This document shows, piece by piece, positions 8,855-17,644 of a DNA stretch of 64,000 nucleotides. The translations under genes were made by a program, and so were the position numbers. How positions within the stretch are numbered: position 1 is the stretch's first letter; each line of letters starts with the position of its first letter. This stretch comes from Thermosynechococcus vestitus BP-1 (lineage in GTDB: Bacteria > Cyanobacteriota > Cyanobacteriia > Thermosynechococcales > Thermosynechococcaceae), in NCBI RefSeq assembly GCF_000011345.1, contig NC_004113.1, forward strand, positions 930,001 to 994,000, in the 5' to 3' direction. The notes below the pieces were generated by a model, which saw nothing but the letters and a program-made list of their open reading frames with translations, had not been told where the DNA came from and ran no database searches.

Positions 8855-8876
8855 TAGTATAGGGGTAGTATAGGGG
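8855..8876. repeat. Tandem 11-bp repeat (TAGTATAGGGG x2)
   Basis: Two perfect adjacent copies of TAGTATAGGGG (8855-8865, 8866-8876) lie between the small 65-residue gene and its terminator. Role unknown. Confidence 0.7.
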
Positions 8877-8901
8877 CAAAGCTGACAATGCCTACTCGGT
8901 T

Positions 8902-9099
8902 TTAATAGGCAAGGGTTTCGAGGGCCTGACGCAGGTAAGCGGTAACGCAAGCATCCAAATCCGTGGGCTGCTCAATAACAACACTCGCCTGCTTTTCGCT
9001 CAGCCAGCGCTGAAAACCCGAGCTGTGGGCGATCGCTTGCTTTAGGGAGTTCCAAACCTCGGCGGAGGCTTGCGGGTTGGGAACCGTAACGCTTTCCAT
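8902..9099 (-). CDS. Small conserved-looking protein, function unknown
   Basis: 65 residues, acidic and soluble, starting MESVTVPNPQASAEVWNSL and ending AYLRQALETLAY. There is no signal peptide, metal motif or membrane segment. The start is supported by AGGAG (in ACTAGGAGAGTATCT) upstream of the ATG at 9099. Composition and codon use look like those of the neighbours, and a terminator follows at 8796-8823, so it is likely a real monocistronic gene. Similar short proteins occur in cyanobacteria as I recall them, but I cannot name a family. Confidence 0.6.
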   Translation of the reverse strand: MESVTVPNPQASAEVWNSLKQAIAHSSGFQRWLSEKQASVVIEQPTDLDACVTAYLRQALETLAY

Positions 9100-9219
9100 A
9101 GATACTCTCCTAGTCGGTTTGGAGTTAGGGGAAGGATTCAGCTATGGTTCTACGATAGCGTAGGAAACTCTCCCCGTTTGTATGGGATGTTACGATTTAT
9201 TTCACAATTGGGCCAAGAA

Positions 9220-10032
9220 TCAGAAAAAGACGCGGTGTTGCAGGCAAGGCATCTGTTGACGCACTTGCTCAAGGCGGCTGGGTTCAATGGCCGCAATCGC
9301 GAGGCCAGGGCGATCGCCCGCATCTGCGAGGATGGTTCCCCAAGGATCCACAATCAGTGCATGGCCGTGGGTTTGCCGCCGTGCATAGTGAACCCCCGTC
9401 TGGGCCGGCGCAATGACATAACAGGTATTTTCGATGGCCCGAGCTTGCAGTAGAACCTGCCAGTGATCCTTACCCGTGAAGGCGGTAAAGGCAGCGGGCA
9501 CAAACAGGACCGTTGCCCCCGCCTGGGAGAGGGCACGGTAAAGTTCTGGAAAGCGGACATCGTAGCACACCGACAAGCCAATATTGCCGAGTTCCTTACT
9601 GGGATAGACCGAGGGCAACTGCTGTCCGGCGAGCACTGTGCCCGATTCGTGGTAAATATTGCCATCGGGCAAATCGACATCAAATAAATGCACCTTTTGG
9701 TAGCGGCTCAATTCTTCCCCCGTCGGGCCGATCAATACCGCTGTGTTATAGACCTTGCCTTCCGTTGCCGGCACCGGATAGCCACCCCCCACCAGCGTAA
9801 TCTGGAATCGCTGGGCCATCCGTTTCAAAAAGGCCTCAGTCCGCTCAGCGATCGTTGCTGCCTGGGCAACTTTCTCGCGATCGTCACCGAGAAAAGAAAA
9901 ATTTTCTGGCAACCCAATGAGTTCTGCCCCTCGTCTCACCGCCAATTCAATGAGTTCTTCTGCCTGAGCCAAATTTGCTTCAAGATTGGGTTGGCTCGTC
10001 ATTTGGACTGCGGCAGCGAGATAGGATTTCAT
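9220..10032 (-). CDS. Carbon-nitrogen hydrolase (Nit/omega-amidase-like)
   Basis: Nitrilase-superfamily amidase of 270 residues. The Glu-Lys-Cys triad is visible: Glu in IGLPENFSF, Lys in [11 protein letters not shown], Cys in [12 protein letters not shown]. The sequence is closest to the Nit1/Nit2 branch (deaminated glutathione amidase or omega-amidase), which repairs or salvages deaminated glutathione or alpha-keto acid amides; the exact substrate cannot be decided here. The motif [16 protein letters not shown] is typical of the superfamily. The gene seems to stand alone, facing away from a regulatory region at 10033-10092. Confidence 0.9.
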   Translation of the reverse strand: MKSYLAAAVQMTSQPNLEANLAQAEELIELAVRRGAELIGLPENFSFLGDDREKVAQAATIAERTEAFLKRMAQRFQITLVGGGYPVPATEGKVYNTAVLIGPTGEELSRYQKVHLFDVDLPDGNIYHESGTVLAGQQLPSVYPSKELGNIGLSVCYDVRFPELYRALSQAGATVLFVPAAFTAFTGKDHWQVLLQARAIENTCYVIAPAQTGVHYARRQTHGHALIVDPWGTILADAGDRPGLAIAAIEPSRLEQVRQQMPCLQHRVFF

Positions 10033-10092
10033 GTCTGTTGCAAAAAAGACAGCAACCCGTTATTCTAGCGCTGCAATCTGCCTAGGGCAAGT

Positions 10093-10278
10093 CTAGGGAG
10101 AACGTAGGTTCCGCAAGATCGGATTGCGTTGGGTAGGGAGCTGATGCTCATGGGCGGTGCGATAGGCCCAAAAGACATAGCCGGCAATAAAGAGGTTCAA
10201 CAGCACAACCAGCAGTAGCTTGGTACGACTAATGGGATGTAAGCGCGGCGTTTTTTGGGGTAGAAATGGGACGGCCAT
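10093..10278 (-). CDS. Small single-pass membrane protein
   Basis: 61 residues with a basic N-terminus (RLHPISRTK), one strongly hydrophobic helix (about residues 20-42, LLLVVLLNLFIAGYVFW) and a polar tail. The ATG at 10278 is preceded by a purine-rich GAGAGCAG. Topology would be N-in with a short outside or lumenal tail. No family recognised; one of many small cyanobacterial membrane proteins. Confidence 0.55.
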   Translation of the reverse strand: MAVPFLPQKTPRLHPISRTKLLLVVLLNLFIAGYVFWAYRTAHEHQLPTQRNPILRNLRSP

Positions 10279-10477
10279 GGCTGCTCTCAGAATGCAACAG
10301 TTCCAGCGTCCACCATCATGAGTCGTTGTTCACTCTCAATTTGTTTTCTGTGGTCAACGATGGCGAAGTTCCGGTTGCCTCTACTATAGATCGCTGCCTC
10401 AGGGGCAACCCCGCATCTGAAATGTCTTTTAATGGTTGATCATAAAACTACATGATTGCTCAGACATGCCCAGGTAC

Positions 10478-10670
10478 CCCTCAAAAGCCATCCGCCCCCA
10501 AGGAAGGCCCCAGGGGCGGTCTGGTGGTTATCGTGGGTATCAACTGCTAGGAGAAGCGGCCTCCTAGATGCTGATTTCAAATCAACAGATGGAGAACAAC
10601 TCTTCCCTAGAGCTGAGTGACTCCAAAACGACGACCCAAGCGTTTACTACTATCTGCCATGGGCATCACC
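10478..10670 (-). other. Tiny ORF followed by two hairpins (possible structured small RNA)
   Basis: On the minus strand GGAGG lies eight bases before ATG 10660, which opens a 17-codon frame (MADSSKRLGRRFGVTQL) ending at 10607. After it come a perfect 7-bp hairpin CTAGGAG/CTCCTAG (10547-10553 with 10561-10567, seven-base loop) and a GC-rich hairpin CCGCCCC/GGGGCGG (10492-10498 with 10513-10519) followed by GGCTTTTG, terminator-like. The piece lies in a 440-base gap between queA and the small membrane protein. It could be a peptide-coding small RNA, a leader for the downstream gene, or the 3' region of the queA transcript. The rest of the gap (10279-10477) shows nothing further that I can assign. 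Confidence 0.35.
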
Positions 10671-10722
10671 TCCATCTCCCTGAACGGTAATTTGCAAAAC
10701 AACTGGCTTTAGAATAGCACAC

Positions 10723-11787
10723 TCAAAGGGTATTGTGGCAAGCGCTGGGCAAAATTAGCATGGCATCGCCAAAGGAATAGAAACGGTACTGGCGATCGAT
10801 GGCCTGTTGGTACAATTGCAGCAACCGTTCACGGCCAATAAAGGCACTGACGAGCATCATCAAGCTAGAGCGGGGGAGATGAAAGTTGGTAATGAACCCC
10901 TCGACAATCTTGGGCTGATACCCCGGATAAATATAGAGATCACTCTTGCCGCAAAAGGGTTGCAGGGTGCCTGAGTGGGCAGCTGTTTCTAGGGCGCGAA
11001 TAACGGTGGTGCCGACGGCAATGATCCGTCCTCCGGCGGCTTTGGCAGCCTGAATCCGTTCGACAGTGGCAGCCGATACCTCAAGCCATTCTTCGTGGAG
11101 ATGGTGGTGACGAATATCCTTGGCCTCCACAGGACGAAAGGTGCCAATGCCTACATGGAGCGTTAGAAAACAGTGATCAATGCCGCGATCGGCCAACTTG
11201 CTAAAGAGTTCGGGGGTAAAGTGCAAGCCAGCGGTTGGCGCAGCCACAGCACCAGGACGGCGGGCATAGACGGTTTGGTATTGCTCAGTATCCGCAAGGG
11301 GATGATCAATGTAGGGAGGTAAGGGCACTTCCCCTAGGTGATCTAGGTATGACCACAGGCGATCGCCCGGCGGCAGGTCGAATTCAATCACCCGTCCTCG
11401 GGTTTCCTCATCAATGGTCTGTACCGTTGCTTGCAGCGGGCCGATTTGAATCACTGCCCCAGGGCGCAATTTTCGACCGGGTTTGACCAAGGCCAACCAC
11501 TGGCGATCGCTCAACTCTTCAAGGAGAAACACCTCAACGGTGCGGCCGGCGGCGCCCACTTTTTGACCTATTAGCCGCGCTGGAATCACCCGCGTATCAT
11601 TGAGCACCAGCAGATCCCCTGGCGCCAACAGTTGCGGTAGCTCATAGAAGTAGTGATCGGCGGCGGTGTCGCGGGTCACCACCATCAGGCGGGAGCGATC
11701 GCGGGGGGAAACCGGCTGTTGGGCAATCCGCTCCGGGGGTAGCTGATAGTCGTAGGCGTCGAGGGAAAAATCGTCAGGATGAGGCAT
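10723..11787 (-). CDS. queA: tRNA ribosyltransferase-isomerase QueA
   Basis: S-adenosylmethionine:tRNA ribosyltransferase-isomerase, the step that makes epoxyqueuosine in the queuosine pathway. 354 residues, normal length. Characteristic stretches are YDYQLPPERIAQQP, LVLNDTRVIPARL, YARRPGAVAAPTAGLHFT and FITNFHLPRSSLMMLVSAF. The ATG at 11787 (MPHPDDF) overlaps the stop of the upstream PP2C gene in a TAATG arrangement, so translational coupling is likely. A longer frame upstream only re-reads the end of the PP2C gene. No other queuosine genes are in the window. Confidence 0.95.
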   Translation of the reverse strand: MPHPDDFSLDAYDYQLPPERIAQQPVSPRDRSRLMVVTRDTAADHYFYELPQLLAPGDLLVLNDTRVIPARLIGQKVGAAGRTVEVFLLEELSDRQWLALVKPGRKLRPGAVIQIGPLQATVQTIDEETRGRVIEFDLPPGDRLWSYLDHLGEVPLPPYIDHPLADTEQYQTVYARRPGAVAAPTAGLHFTPELFSKLADRGIDHCFLTLHVGIGTFRPVEAKDIRHHHLHEEWLEVSAATVERIQAAKAAGGRIIAVGTTVIRALETAAHSGTLQPFCGKSDLYIYPGYQPKIVEGFITNFHLPRSSLMMLVSAFIGRERLLQLYQQAIDRQYRFYSFGDAMLILPSACHNTL

Positions 11788-13652
11788 TATTGCGGTGGGG
11801 TCAACGGTGAGGGGGATGACTCTACCACAGAGCGATTCATAGAACTCATCACAGCCAGAAAGCCCAGGGCAGCAGCGGCAATGCCCACAGCAATCAGCAG
11901 GAGTAGCCACGCTTGGGAACGAGGCCTTGGGGTTGGCTGCAGTTGGGGTTGAGGGGATTCCAGAACTTGGGAAACCGTCAGATCGAGTTCTGATGGCTCG
12001 GGTGGGGGGACGTAGCCCATTGTAATGTCTGTCACCTCCGGCAGCTCCCCTTGGCAGACCATGTCGCTGTAATCGAAGTCAAGGACACCGGCTCTATTCT
12101 TGACCCGACAGTGAATGAGCACGACTGTTACATTGTCATGGCCATTGAGGCGATTGGCCAGATCAATCAGTTGTTCAGCAGCAGCACTGAGGGAAAGCCC
12201 ACCTTGGAGTACAGGCAGGAGGTACTGTCGCCAGTAGGTTTCGACACGGTTAAAGTCGCTGAGACCATCGGAACACAGCAGAAGAACTCCCTCTTCATCC
12301 AGCAAAAAGCGTTCGACCGTGGGATGGAGATGCTGGGAGGGTGCCATCCCCAAAGCTTGCACCAAGGAACCACCATAGGGCAACTCCAAGGCTTGATGGT
12401 AGGTACTCATCCCCAAGCGCACATCGCGGCTGGCCACATCGTCATCGAGGGTGAGTTGGTAGCAGCCCCAGCGGTTGATCCAGTAAGCGCGGCTATCCCC
12501 AATGTGGGCAAGGTAAAGATAGGCCTGTTCAATCAGGGCACCGACGACCGTGGTTCCCATGCGCTGGCGCTCGTGGCGCTGCTCCGTATCATTGCGTTCA
12601 TTGATTGCATCATTAGTGGCCTGAATGGCCGTTTGAATGGCTTCCTCAACTGTGGCGGGAGGGGTCTCTAGAAGATTCAGGGGCTTGAGGCTTTCCGCCA
12701 GCATGTTAATGGCTAAGCCTGAGGCCACATCGCCACCTTCGTGGCCACCCACACCATCACACACCAAAGCCAAAACCCATGACTGATTGGCGAGGTCAGT
12801 CTGGGGCAAGCATTTATCCTCATTGCGACTACGACTGGGCCCTTGATCGGAGCGGCTGGCAATATCGTAGTGGTACTCATAACCGAGGTCATCGAGAGCC
12901 TGTTGAAAGAGGGTCTCTAGGGTTTGGCGCACGGATTCAGGGGTGGTTTCCTGAGTCTCCTGCATTTGTTGGCACAGAATTGTGAAGGCCTGCTGAAAGT
13001 TTTCCCCTTGATCGCTAAAGCTGAAATGGGTTTGCCAGAATTGGCCAAGGTCAGCCAAGGTAGGATGATGGCCTGCTTGCAGTTGCAGCAGCCGCACAAG
13101 GGAACCCTCGGCTCGCAAAAGCTGGGGATTGAGGAGTGTAGGAGCGACATTTTCTGCCACCAGCGCTGGCCAAAGGGAGATGATTTGCCATAACCAGTTG
13201 AGGCGGCGCACTAAATTGGCTTTGTTCCAGATGGTGGTGAGGGGAGCGGCATGGGTAAGGCCGGGGACAACTTTGGCATCGGCAATGTCAATGCAACTGA
13301 CGGGGGCATGCTCAAGGAGCAACAGGTCTCCTTCTGGGAGAGAAAGCGCGCCAAACAGTTCTGGAACATGGGGACGCTTGGGAAATAGGCGCAGGTAGGG
13401 ACGGTAGAGTTGGGCAGTATTGTCCACACTGGGGGCTGGCTCCCCCGGCATTAGGTCTAAGAGTAAGTGTTTGCCTTGCACCAAATAGCGATCGCCCATC
13501 AGCTCGCCGAGGCTGTAGTGATCTAAAGCGGAGCCAATGGCCCACAAATAGCGTTTTAGGAGTGGCACCTGACAGTGGCAACATTCAACTTCGTGAATGG
13601 AATTGGCGGTGCCACACTCTGGGCAAATAAGATTAGGGGCAGGGGGATTCAT
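11787..13652 (-). CDS. PP2C-type protein phosphatase with N-terminal zinc ribbon
   Basis: Membrane-anchored serine/threonine phosphatase of 621 residues. It begins with a zinc ribbon (CPECGTAN then CCHC). A region of about 200 residues follows that resembles a protein kinase fold without the catalytic Lys or HRD motifs (LLLLEHAPVSCID, LADLGQFWQTHF). The PP2C domain (about 270-510) has RSRNEDK, CDGVGGHEGGD, AHIGDSRAY, LLLCSDGLSD and GHDNVTVVL, which supply the metal-binding aspartates. A C-terminal transmembrane helix (WLLLLIAVGIAAAALGFL) sits near the end. The start at 13652 (MNPPAPN) is chosen because it immediately precedes the zinc ribbon. It is coupled to queA by stop/start overlap. Substrate unknown. 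Confidence 0.88.
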   Translation of the reverse strand: MNPPAPNLICPECGTANSIHEVECCHCQVPLLKRYLWAIGSALDHYSLGELMGDRYLVQGKHLLLDLMPGEPAPSVDNTAQLYRPYLRLFPKRPHVPELFGALSLPEGDLLLLEHAPVSCIDIADAKVVPGLTHAAPLTTIWNKANLVRRLNWLWQIISLWPALVAENVAPTLLNPQLLRAEGSLVRLLQLQAGHHPTLADLGQFWQTHFSFSDQGENFQQAFTILCQQMQETQETTPESVRQTLETLFQQALDDLGYEYHYDIASRSDQGPSRSRNEDKCLPQTDLANQSWVLALVCDGVGGHEGGDVASGLAINMLAESLKPLNLLETPPATVEEAIQTAIQATNDAINERNDTEQRHERQRMGTTVVGALIEQAYLYLAHIGDSRAYWINRWGCYQLTLDDDVASRDVRLGMSTYHQALELPYGGSLVQALGMAPSQHLHPTVERFLLDEEGVLLLCSDGLSDFNRVETYWRQYLLPVLQGGLSLSAAAEQLIDLANRLNGHDNVTVVLIHCRVKNRAGVLDFDYSDMVCQGELPEVTDITMGYVPPPEPSELDLTVSQVLESPQPQLQPTPRPRSQAWLLLLIAVGIAAAALGFLAVMSSMNRSVVESSPSPLTPPQ

Positions 13653-13835
13653 CGCTTCAATCCTGAGATGGCCGCCGCAGTCATCATCACCCGCAGCAGG
13701 TACGCATAAAGTCGCTGAGCCAGTCATTCGCTAGTCCATAGCAGCGGCGAACAGCATACATTCAATCCCTATCCTAGCTTTTCTGCGGCAACAGCGGCAT
13801 TGTGGGGTAAGCCGATAGATGGCTACGGCAGCCCC

Positions 13836-13875
13836 CAAGATAGAATTGAATAAATCAAGATAGAATTGAATAAAT
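13836..13875. repeat. Perfect 20-bp tandem repeat upstream of sesA
   Basis: CAAGATAGAATTGAATAAAT occurs twice head to tail (13836-13855 and 13856-13875), and its ATAAATAAAGTC-like tail recurs at about 13969. The repeats lie in the 358-base gap between the divergent PP2C and sesA genes, about 140 bases before the sesA start. The rest of the gap is AT-rich and presumably holds both promoters. Confidence 0.8.
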
Positions 13876-14010
13876 AAAGTCAATCTTTAGGCAAGAGCAT
13901 CAAAACCAGGGGTGCAAATTTTTGTGAATTTTAATGTTATTTGCTACAGCGCTTATCAATAAACGCATAAATAAAGTCTTAAGGAATCATCGAGGTGAGA
14001 GGGAGAGACT

Positions 14011-16332
14011 GTGGAGCAGTTGAGTTCAGACTTAAATTTGCAAGCCTTAGTGCAAACACCCTTGGTTTCAATTGCTCCAGGGGATTCCTTCAATAACATT
14101 CTCCAAGGCTTACAGAAAAATCAGGGTGCTGGCCTGGTTGTAGAGGAGCAGGGGCAGTTTCGGGGATTGATTACCCAACGGGAAGTGATCCGCGCCCTGG
14201 GCAAGGGCTACTCTCCCCAGGAGATAACTGCTGAGCGGATCATGCTGCCATCGGACTACTGTTTGAGCCTTAAGGATCTTGATGATCTCCTGGGGGTTCT
14301 AGGGCGTTTTCGTCACTTGGGCGTGGATGCCCTGGCAGTGGTCAATGAATCTCAAGGGGTTGAGGGACTGCTGACCCGCCCAGCTCTGCGTGAGCGCTTG
14401 CGCCCTGCGGATCTGCTGCGGATCAAGCGGGTAGCGGAGGTGATGGTCTGTGATGTGGCCACCATTGCGGCTGAGGCTTCGTTACAGGAGGCGGTTGTTC
14501 TGATGAGCGAACGGGGTGTCACCAGTTTGGTGGTTCCTGAAGAAACATCCTCTGGTGTGCTGCCGCGCGGCATTGTGACGGAAAAGGATATCTTTGAGGC
14601 ACTGCATCGCCAAGGGGGAGTGCTCACAGGAACCGTCGGCAGTATAATGTCTCAGCCTGTGCTGACCGTGAAGCCCGATCAAAGTTTGTGGCAGGTGAAT
14701 CATTTGCTCAAGGAGCATCAAGTGCGTCGCGTCGTGGTCGTGGACGATGATGGCCAGATGGTGGGAATTGTCACCCAGAGCAATCTTTTGGCGGCCATTG
14801 ACATCACTGAGGCTCAAGGGGTGATTCAGGTGCTCACCCAGGAACTCAGCAAGGCAACGGCGGAACTGCACTGGCAACTGTCGCGGCAACAGGCCATTAC
14901 GGCAGCAATTACGGAGAGTGAACAGCGCTATAACACCCTCATTAGTCACTTACCGGTTGCCCTCTATCGGCGCGATCGCGCTCGCCTGTGGCACTTCAAC
15001 TATGTCAGCGACCAAATTTACCAGCTCACGGGTTACTTTCCCCAAGATTTACCCGACTGGCGGCAAATTGTCCCACCGCCGGATCTGACCCTGGCTGAAC
15101 GGGAGATTGAGCAGGCCATTCAGCAACAGCGGGCCTACAGTACCACCTACCGCATTCGACATCGGGATGGCTGTTTCCGGTACTTGAGCGATCGCGGGCA
15201 GTTTGACCCCTACAGTCAAATGCTCCATGGCGTCCTTGTGGATGTATCGGATCAAAAGCGCACAGAGGAGCGACTGAAAACTTCCCTAGAGCGGGAAATG
15301 ATTGTCAGCACCATTATTCAGGACATTCGCCAGTCCATTCGCCTAGAGGAGATTTTGCAGCGGGCGGTAAATAGCATCCAACAACTGCTGCTGAGCGATC
15401 GCGTGCTGATTTACCGCTTTTTAGGGGATGGCAGTGGCATAGTTGCCGTGGAGGCCACCACCTTACCCCAGTACTCGATTTTGGGTCAAGTGATCCACGA
15501 TCCGTGTTTTACCAAAGAAACAGCGCGGCGGTTTTTGGAGGGACGCACGCTGAGTATTAGCGATGTCAACCAAGCGCAACTCCAGGATTGCTATCGTGAG
15601 TTACTGACTCGCTTGCAGGTGCAGGCCAATCTGGTGGTGCCCCTGCTGCAGGGCCAGCACCTGTGGGGACTCCTCATTGCTCACCATTGTCGCAGCCCTC
15701 GCCTGTGGCAGCGGGAGGAGTTGTTCCTGCTCCAGCGGATTGCCGAACCCTTGACGGTGGCCCTACAACAGGCGGAGATGTACGAAGCCCTAGAGCAGGC
15801 CAATACCAATCTCCAGGAAATGGTGTATATCGACAGTCTCACAGATATTGGCAATCGCCGCTGTTTTGATGAATTATTCCTAAAGGAATGGCGACGCTGC
15901 CAGCGGGAGCAAAAACCCTTAAGTTTAATCATGCTGGATATTGATTGCTTTAAGGCCTACAACGACCACTACGGTCATTTGCAGGGGGATGAGATTCTTA
16001 AGCAGGTGGCACGAATTTTGGAAAGCCATTTGCAGCGGGCAGGGGATTTGGCCACCCGCTTTGGCGGGGAAGAGTTTGCCCTGATCCTACCCGATACCGA
16101 TCAAAGGGGAGCCATTCATATTGTTGAGAAGATCCAAGGAGCACTCGCTGAAGCCAATATCACCCATGCAAAAAGTACAGTGGGGCCAAAACTAACGGCC
16201 AGTTTTGGGATTGCAACAACCATCCCTACCCTTGACCATACCCCAGAAATGCTGTTGCATCTCGCGGATCAGTGCCTCTATGAAGCAAAAACCCACGGCC
16301 GCGATCGCTGGGTCGCTAGGGAGCTATCGTGA
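14011..16332 (+). CDS. sesA: Blue-light cyanobacteriochrome diguanylate cyclase SesA
   Basis: Photoreceptor diguanylate cyclase of 773 residues. Tandem CBS domain pairs (about 1-285) are followed by PAS (310-420), bilin-binding GAF (430-600) and GGDEF (610-773). The GAF has the DXCF cysteine at residue 499 (IHDPC) and the canonical cysteine at 527 (DCYREL). These are the residue numbers known for T. elongatus SesA (Tlr0924), which supports the GTG start at 14011 (preceded by GAGGGAGAG). The synthase motif is GGEEF, with an RAGD inhibition site five residues earlier. In Thermosynechococcus this protein makes c-di-GMP under blue light and drives cell aggregation and cellulose output. Its end overlaps the convergent kinase gene by 17 bases. 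Confidence 0.95.
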   Translation: MEQLSSDLNLQALVQTPLVSIAPGDSFNNILQGLQKNQGAGLVVEEQGQFRGLITQREVIRALGKGYSPQEITAERIMLPSDYCLSLKDLDDLLGVLGRFRHLGVDALAVVNESQGVEGLLTRPALRERLRPADLLRIKRVAEVMVCDVATIAAEASLQEAVVLMSERGVTSLVVPEETSSGVLPRGIVTEKDIFEALHRQGGVLTGTVGSIMSQPVLTVKPDQSLWQVNHLLKEHQVRRVVVVDDDGQMVGIVTQSNLLAAIDITEAQGVIQVLTQELSKATAELHWQLSRQQAITAAITESEQRYNTLISHLPVALYRRDRARLWHFNYVSDQIYQLTGYFPQDLPDWRQIVPPPDLTLAEREIEQAIQQQRAYSTTYRIRHRDGCFRYLSDRGQFDPYSQMLHGVLVDVSDQKRTEERLKTSLEREMIVSTIIQDIRQSIRLEEILQRAVNSIQQLLLSDRVLIYRFLGDGSGIVAVEATTLPQYSILGQVIHDPCFTKETARRFLEGRTLSISDVNQAQLQDCYRELLTRLQVQANLVVPLLQGQHLWGLLIAHHCRSPRLWQREELFLLQRIAEPLTVALQQAEMYEALEQANTNLQEMVYIDSLTDIGNRRCFDELFLKEWRRCQREQKPLSLIMLDIDCFKAYNDHYGHLQGDEILKQVARILESHLQRAGDLATRFGGEEFALILPDTDQRGAIHIVEKIQGALAEANITHAKSTVGPKLTASFGIATTIPTLDHTPEMLLHLADQCLYEAKTHGRDRWVARELS

Positions 16333-17587
16333 AGGTGAGGGGTAGGTAAATTCGCAGCCATGCTCCCCCATAATCAGGATGATTGGCGGCTTCGATATAG
16401 CCCCCATGGCACTCAACAATTTGGCGGGCAATGGCTAATCCTAAGCCGCTGCCACTGCCCACGGGAAGCAGCCGCCCTTCATGATCCGTGGGAATGACAA
16501 AGCGCTGCCGCCGTACCTGTGCCCGATAAAACCGCTCAAAGACATAGGGCAAGTCCTTAGGGGGAAAACCACTGCCCGTATCAATGACTTCGAGACAGAG
16601 ATACCCCCCCTCGCGATCGCTCCGCAGCCGCGTCAGGACCTGACCGCCGCCAGGGCCGTGTTTAATGGCGTTGTCGTAAAGATTCACCAGCAGGCGCAGC
16701 AGTTGCGATTCATTCCCGCAGTAGGGAAACTGCTCTGGGCCAGTGTACTCGTGGTGAATGTCTTTGGTCGCAGCAAGGGGGGCGAGGGATTGCCACGCCG
16801 TTTCAATGAGTTGGACAAGGTCGAGGGGGTGCCGCTCTAGGCCATCGGCGGGGGTGTGACTGAGGCGGTTTAACTCTAGGAGTTCTTGGACGAGGAGACT
16901 GAGGCGAATAATTTCCTCAAGGAGGCGATCGACCCAGTCCCGTAACGACTGCGGCACCCGTTGTTGCAGGGTTTCAGTGACTAGACGCAGGGAAGTCAAG
17001 GGGGTTTTCAGTTCATGGGCCACATCTGCTGCCCAGCGATCGCGCTCATCCCGCAGCCGCACCACCTCTTCGCAGTCCTCAATAAATACACCCACATGTC
17101 CTTCCTCAAGGAAGAGTCCCCGGGCCCGCAGGGGTTTGCGCTTGGTTTGCCCCGTTGGTGTGAGGTAAGCGTAAAGCCATTCCTGCTCGGTTATCGTTTG
17201 CGCTTGGCGCACCTCCTCAATGAGACAGTCCAGTTCATAGGAGCGCACCAGTTCTAGAAAAAGGCGGCCTTCAGGCGACCTGAAGCCAAACAGCGATCGC
17301 GCCGCCGCGTTACAGCAGACCACACAGTTGGCCTCATCCACCTCCAAATAGGCAATGGGGGCATATTCAAGGATCCTTTGAGAGCGCAGCATTTGCTGAC
17401 GGCAGCGTTCCTGTTCCTGAAGCTGTTGGCTGAGGAGGGTCTGTAGGCGGTGCCACGGTGAGGATTTGAAGGGACGGGCAGCGTAGGGCTCAAGGAGCGT
17501 CTGCAAAGCATATCGTACTTGTCGCCACTGCCAGAACCAAAGGATTAGCCCCAACAGCAGTCCAGCCCCAAAAAAGATCAACTCCAT
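16316..17587 (-). CDS. PAS-containing sensor histidine kinase, SphS-like
   Basis: Sensor kinase of 423 residues. One N-terminal membrane segment (about 4-22), a PAS domain (65-175), HisKA with phospho-acceptor His191 in HELKTP, and a full HATPase domain (NLYDNAIKHGPGGG, DTGSGFPPKDLPYVFERFYR, GSGLGLAIARQIV). The single hydrophobic N-terminus without a periplasmic loop, then PAS, is the architecture of PhoR/SphS phosphate sensors in cyanobacteria, so SphS is my best guess. No response-regulator gene is adjacent, which leaves the assignment unproved. Confidence 0.85.
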   Translation of the reverse strand: MELIFFGAGLLLGLILWFWQWRQVRYALQTLLEPYAARPFKSSPWHRLQTLLSQQLQEQERCRQQMLRSQRILEYAPIAYLEVDEANCVVCCNAAARSLFGFRSPEGRLFLELVRSYELDCLIEEVRQAQTITEQEWLYAYLTPTGQTKRKPLRARGLFLEEGHVGVFIEDCEEVVRLRDERDRWAADVAHELKTPLTSLRLVTETLQQRVPQSLRDWVDRLLEEIIRLSLLVQELLELNRLSHTPADGLERHPLDLVQLIETAWQSLAPLAATKDIHHEYTGPEQFPYCGNESQLLRLLVNLYDNAIKHGPGGGQVLTRLRSDREGGYLCLEVIDTGSGFPPKDLPYVFERFYRAQVRRQRFVIPTDHEGRLLPVGSGSGLGLAIARQIVECHGGYIEAANHPDYGGAWLRIYLPLTFTIAP

Positions 17588-17644
17588 GCTTGAATGCCAG
17601 AATCGCCTCTATTCTATGGTTATTCCGAGTTGGTTTGCTCTGCG

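Noticed and set aside
12051-12671. 206-codon plus-strand frame inside the PP2C gene
   Set aside because: Antisense shadow of the PP2C domain whose motifs are all on the minus strand.
17594-17644. Upstream in-frame start of the dual ABC ATPase
   Set aside because: No ribosome site and non-conserved residues; the ATG at 17645 begins directly before the conserved ATPase sequence.
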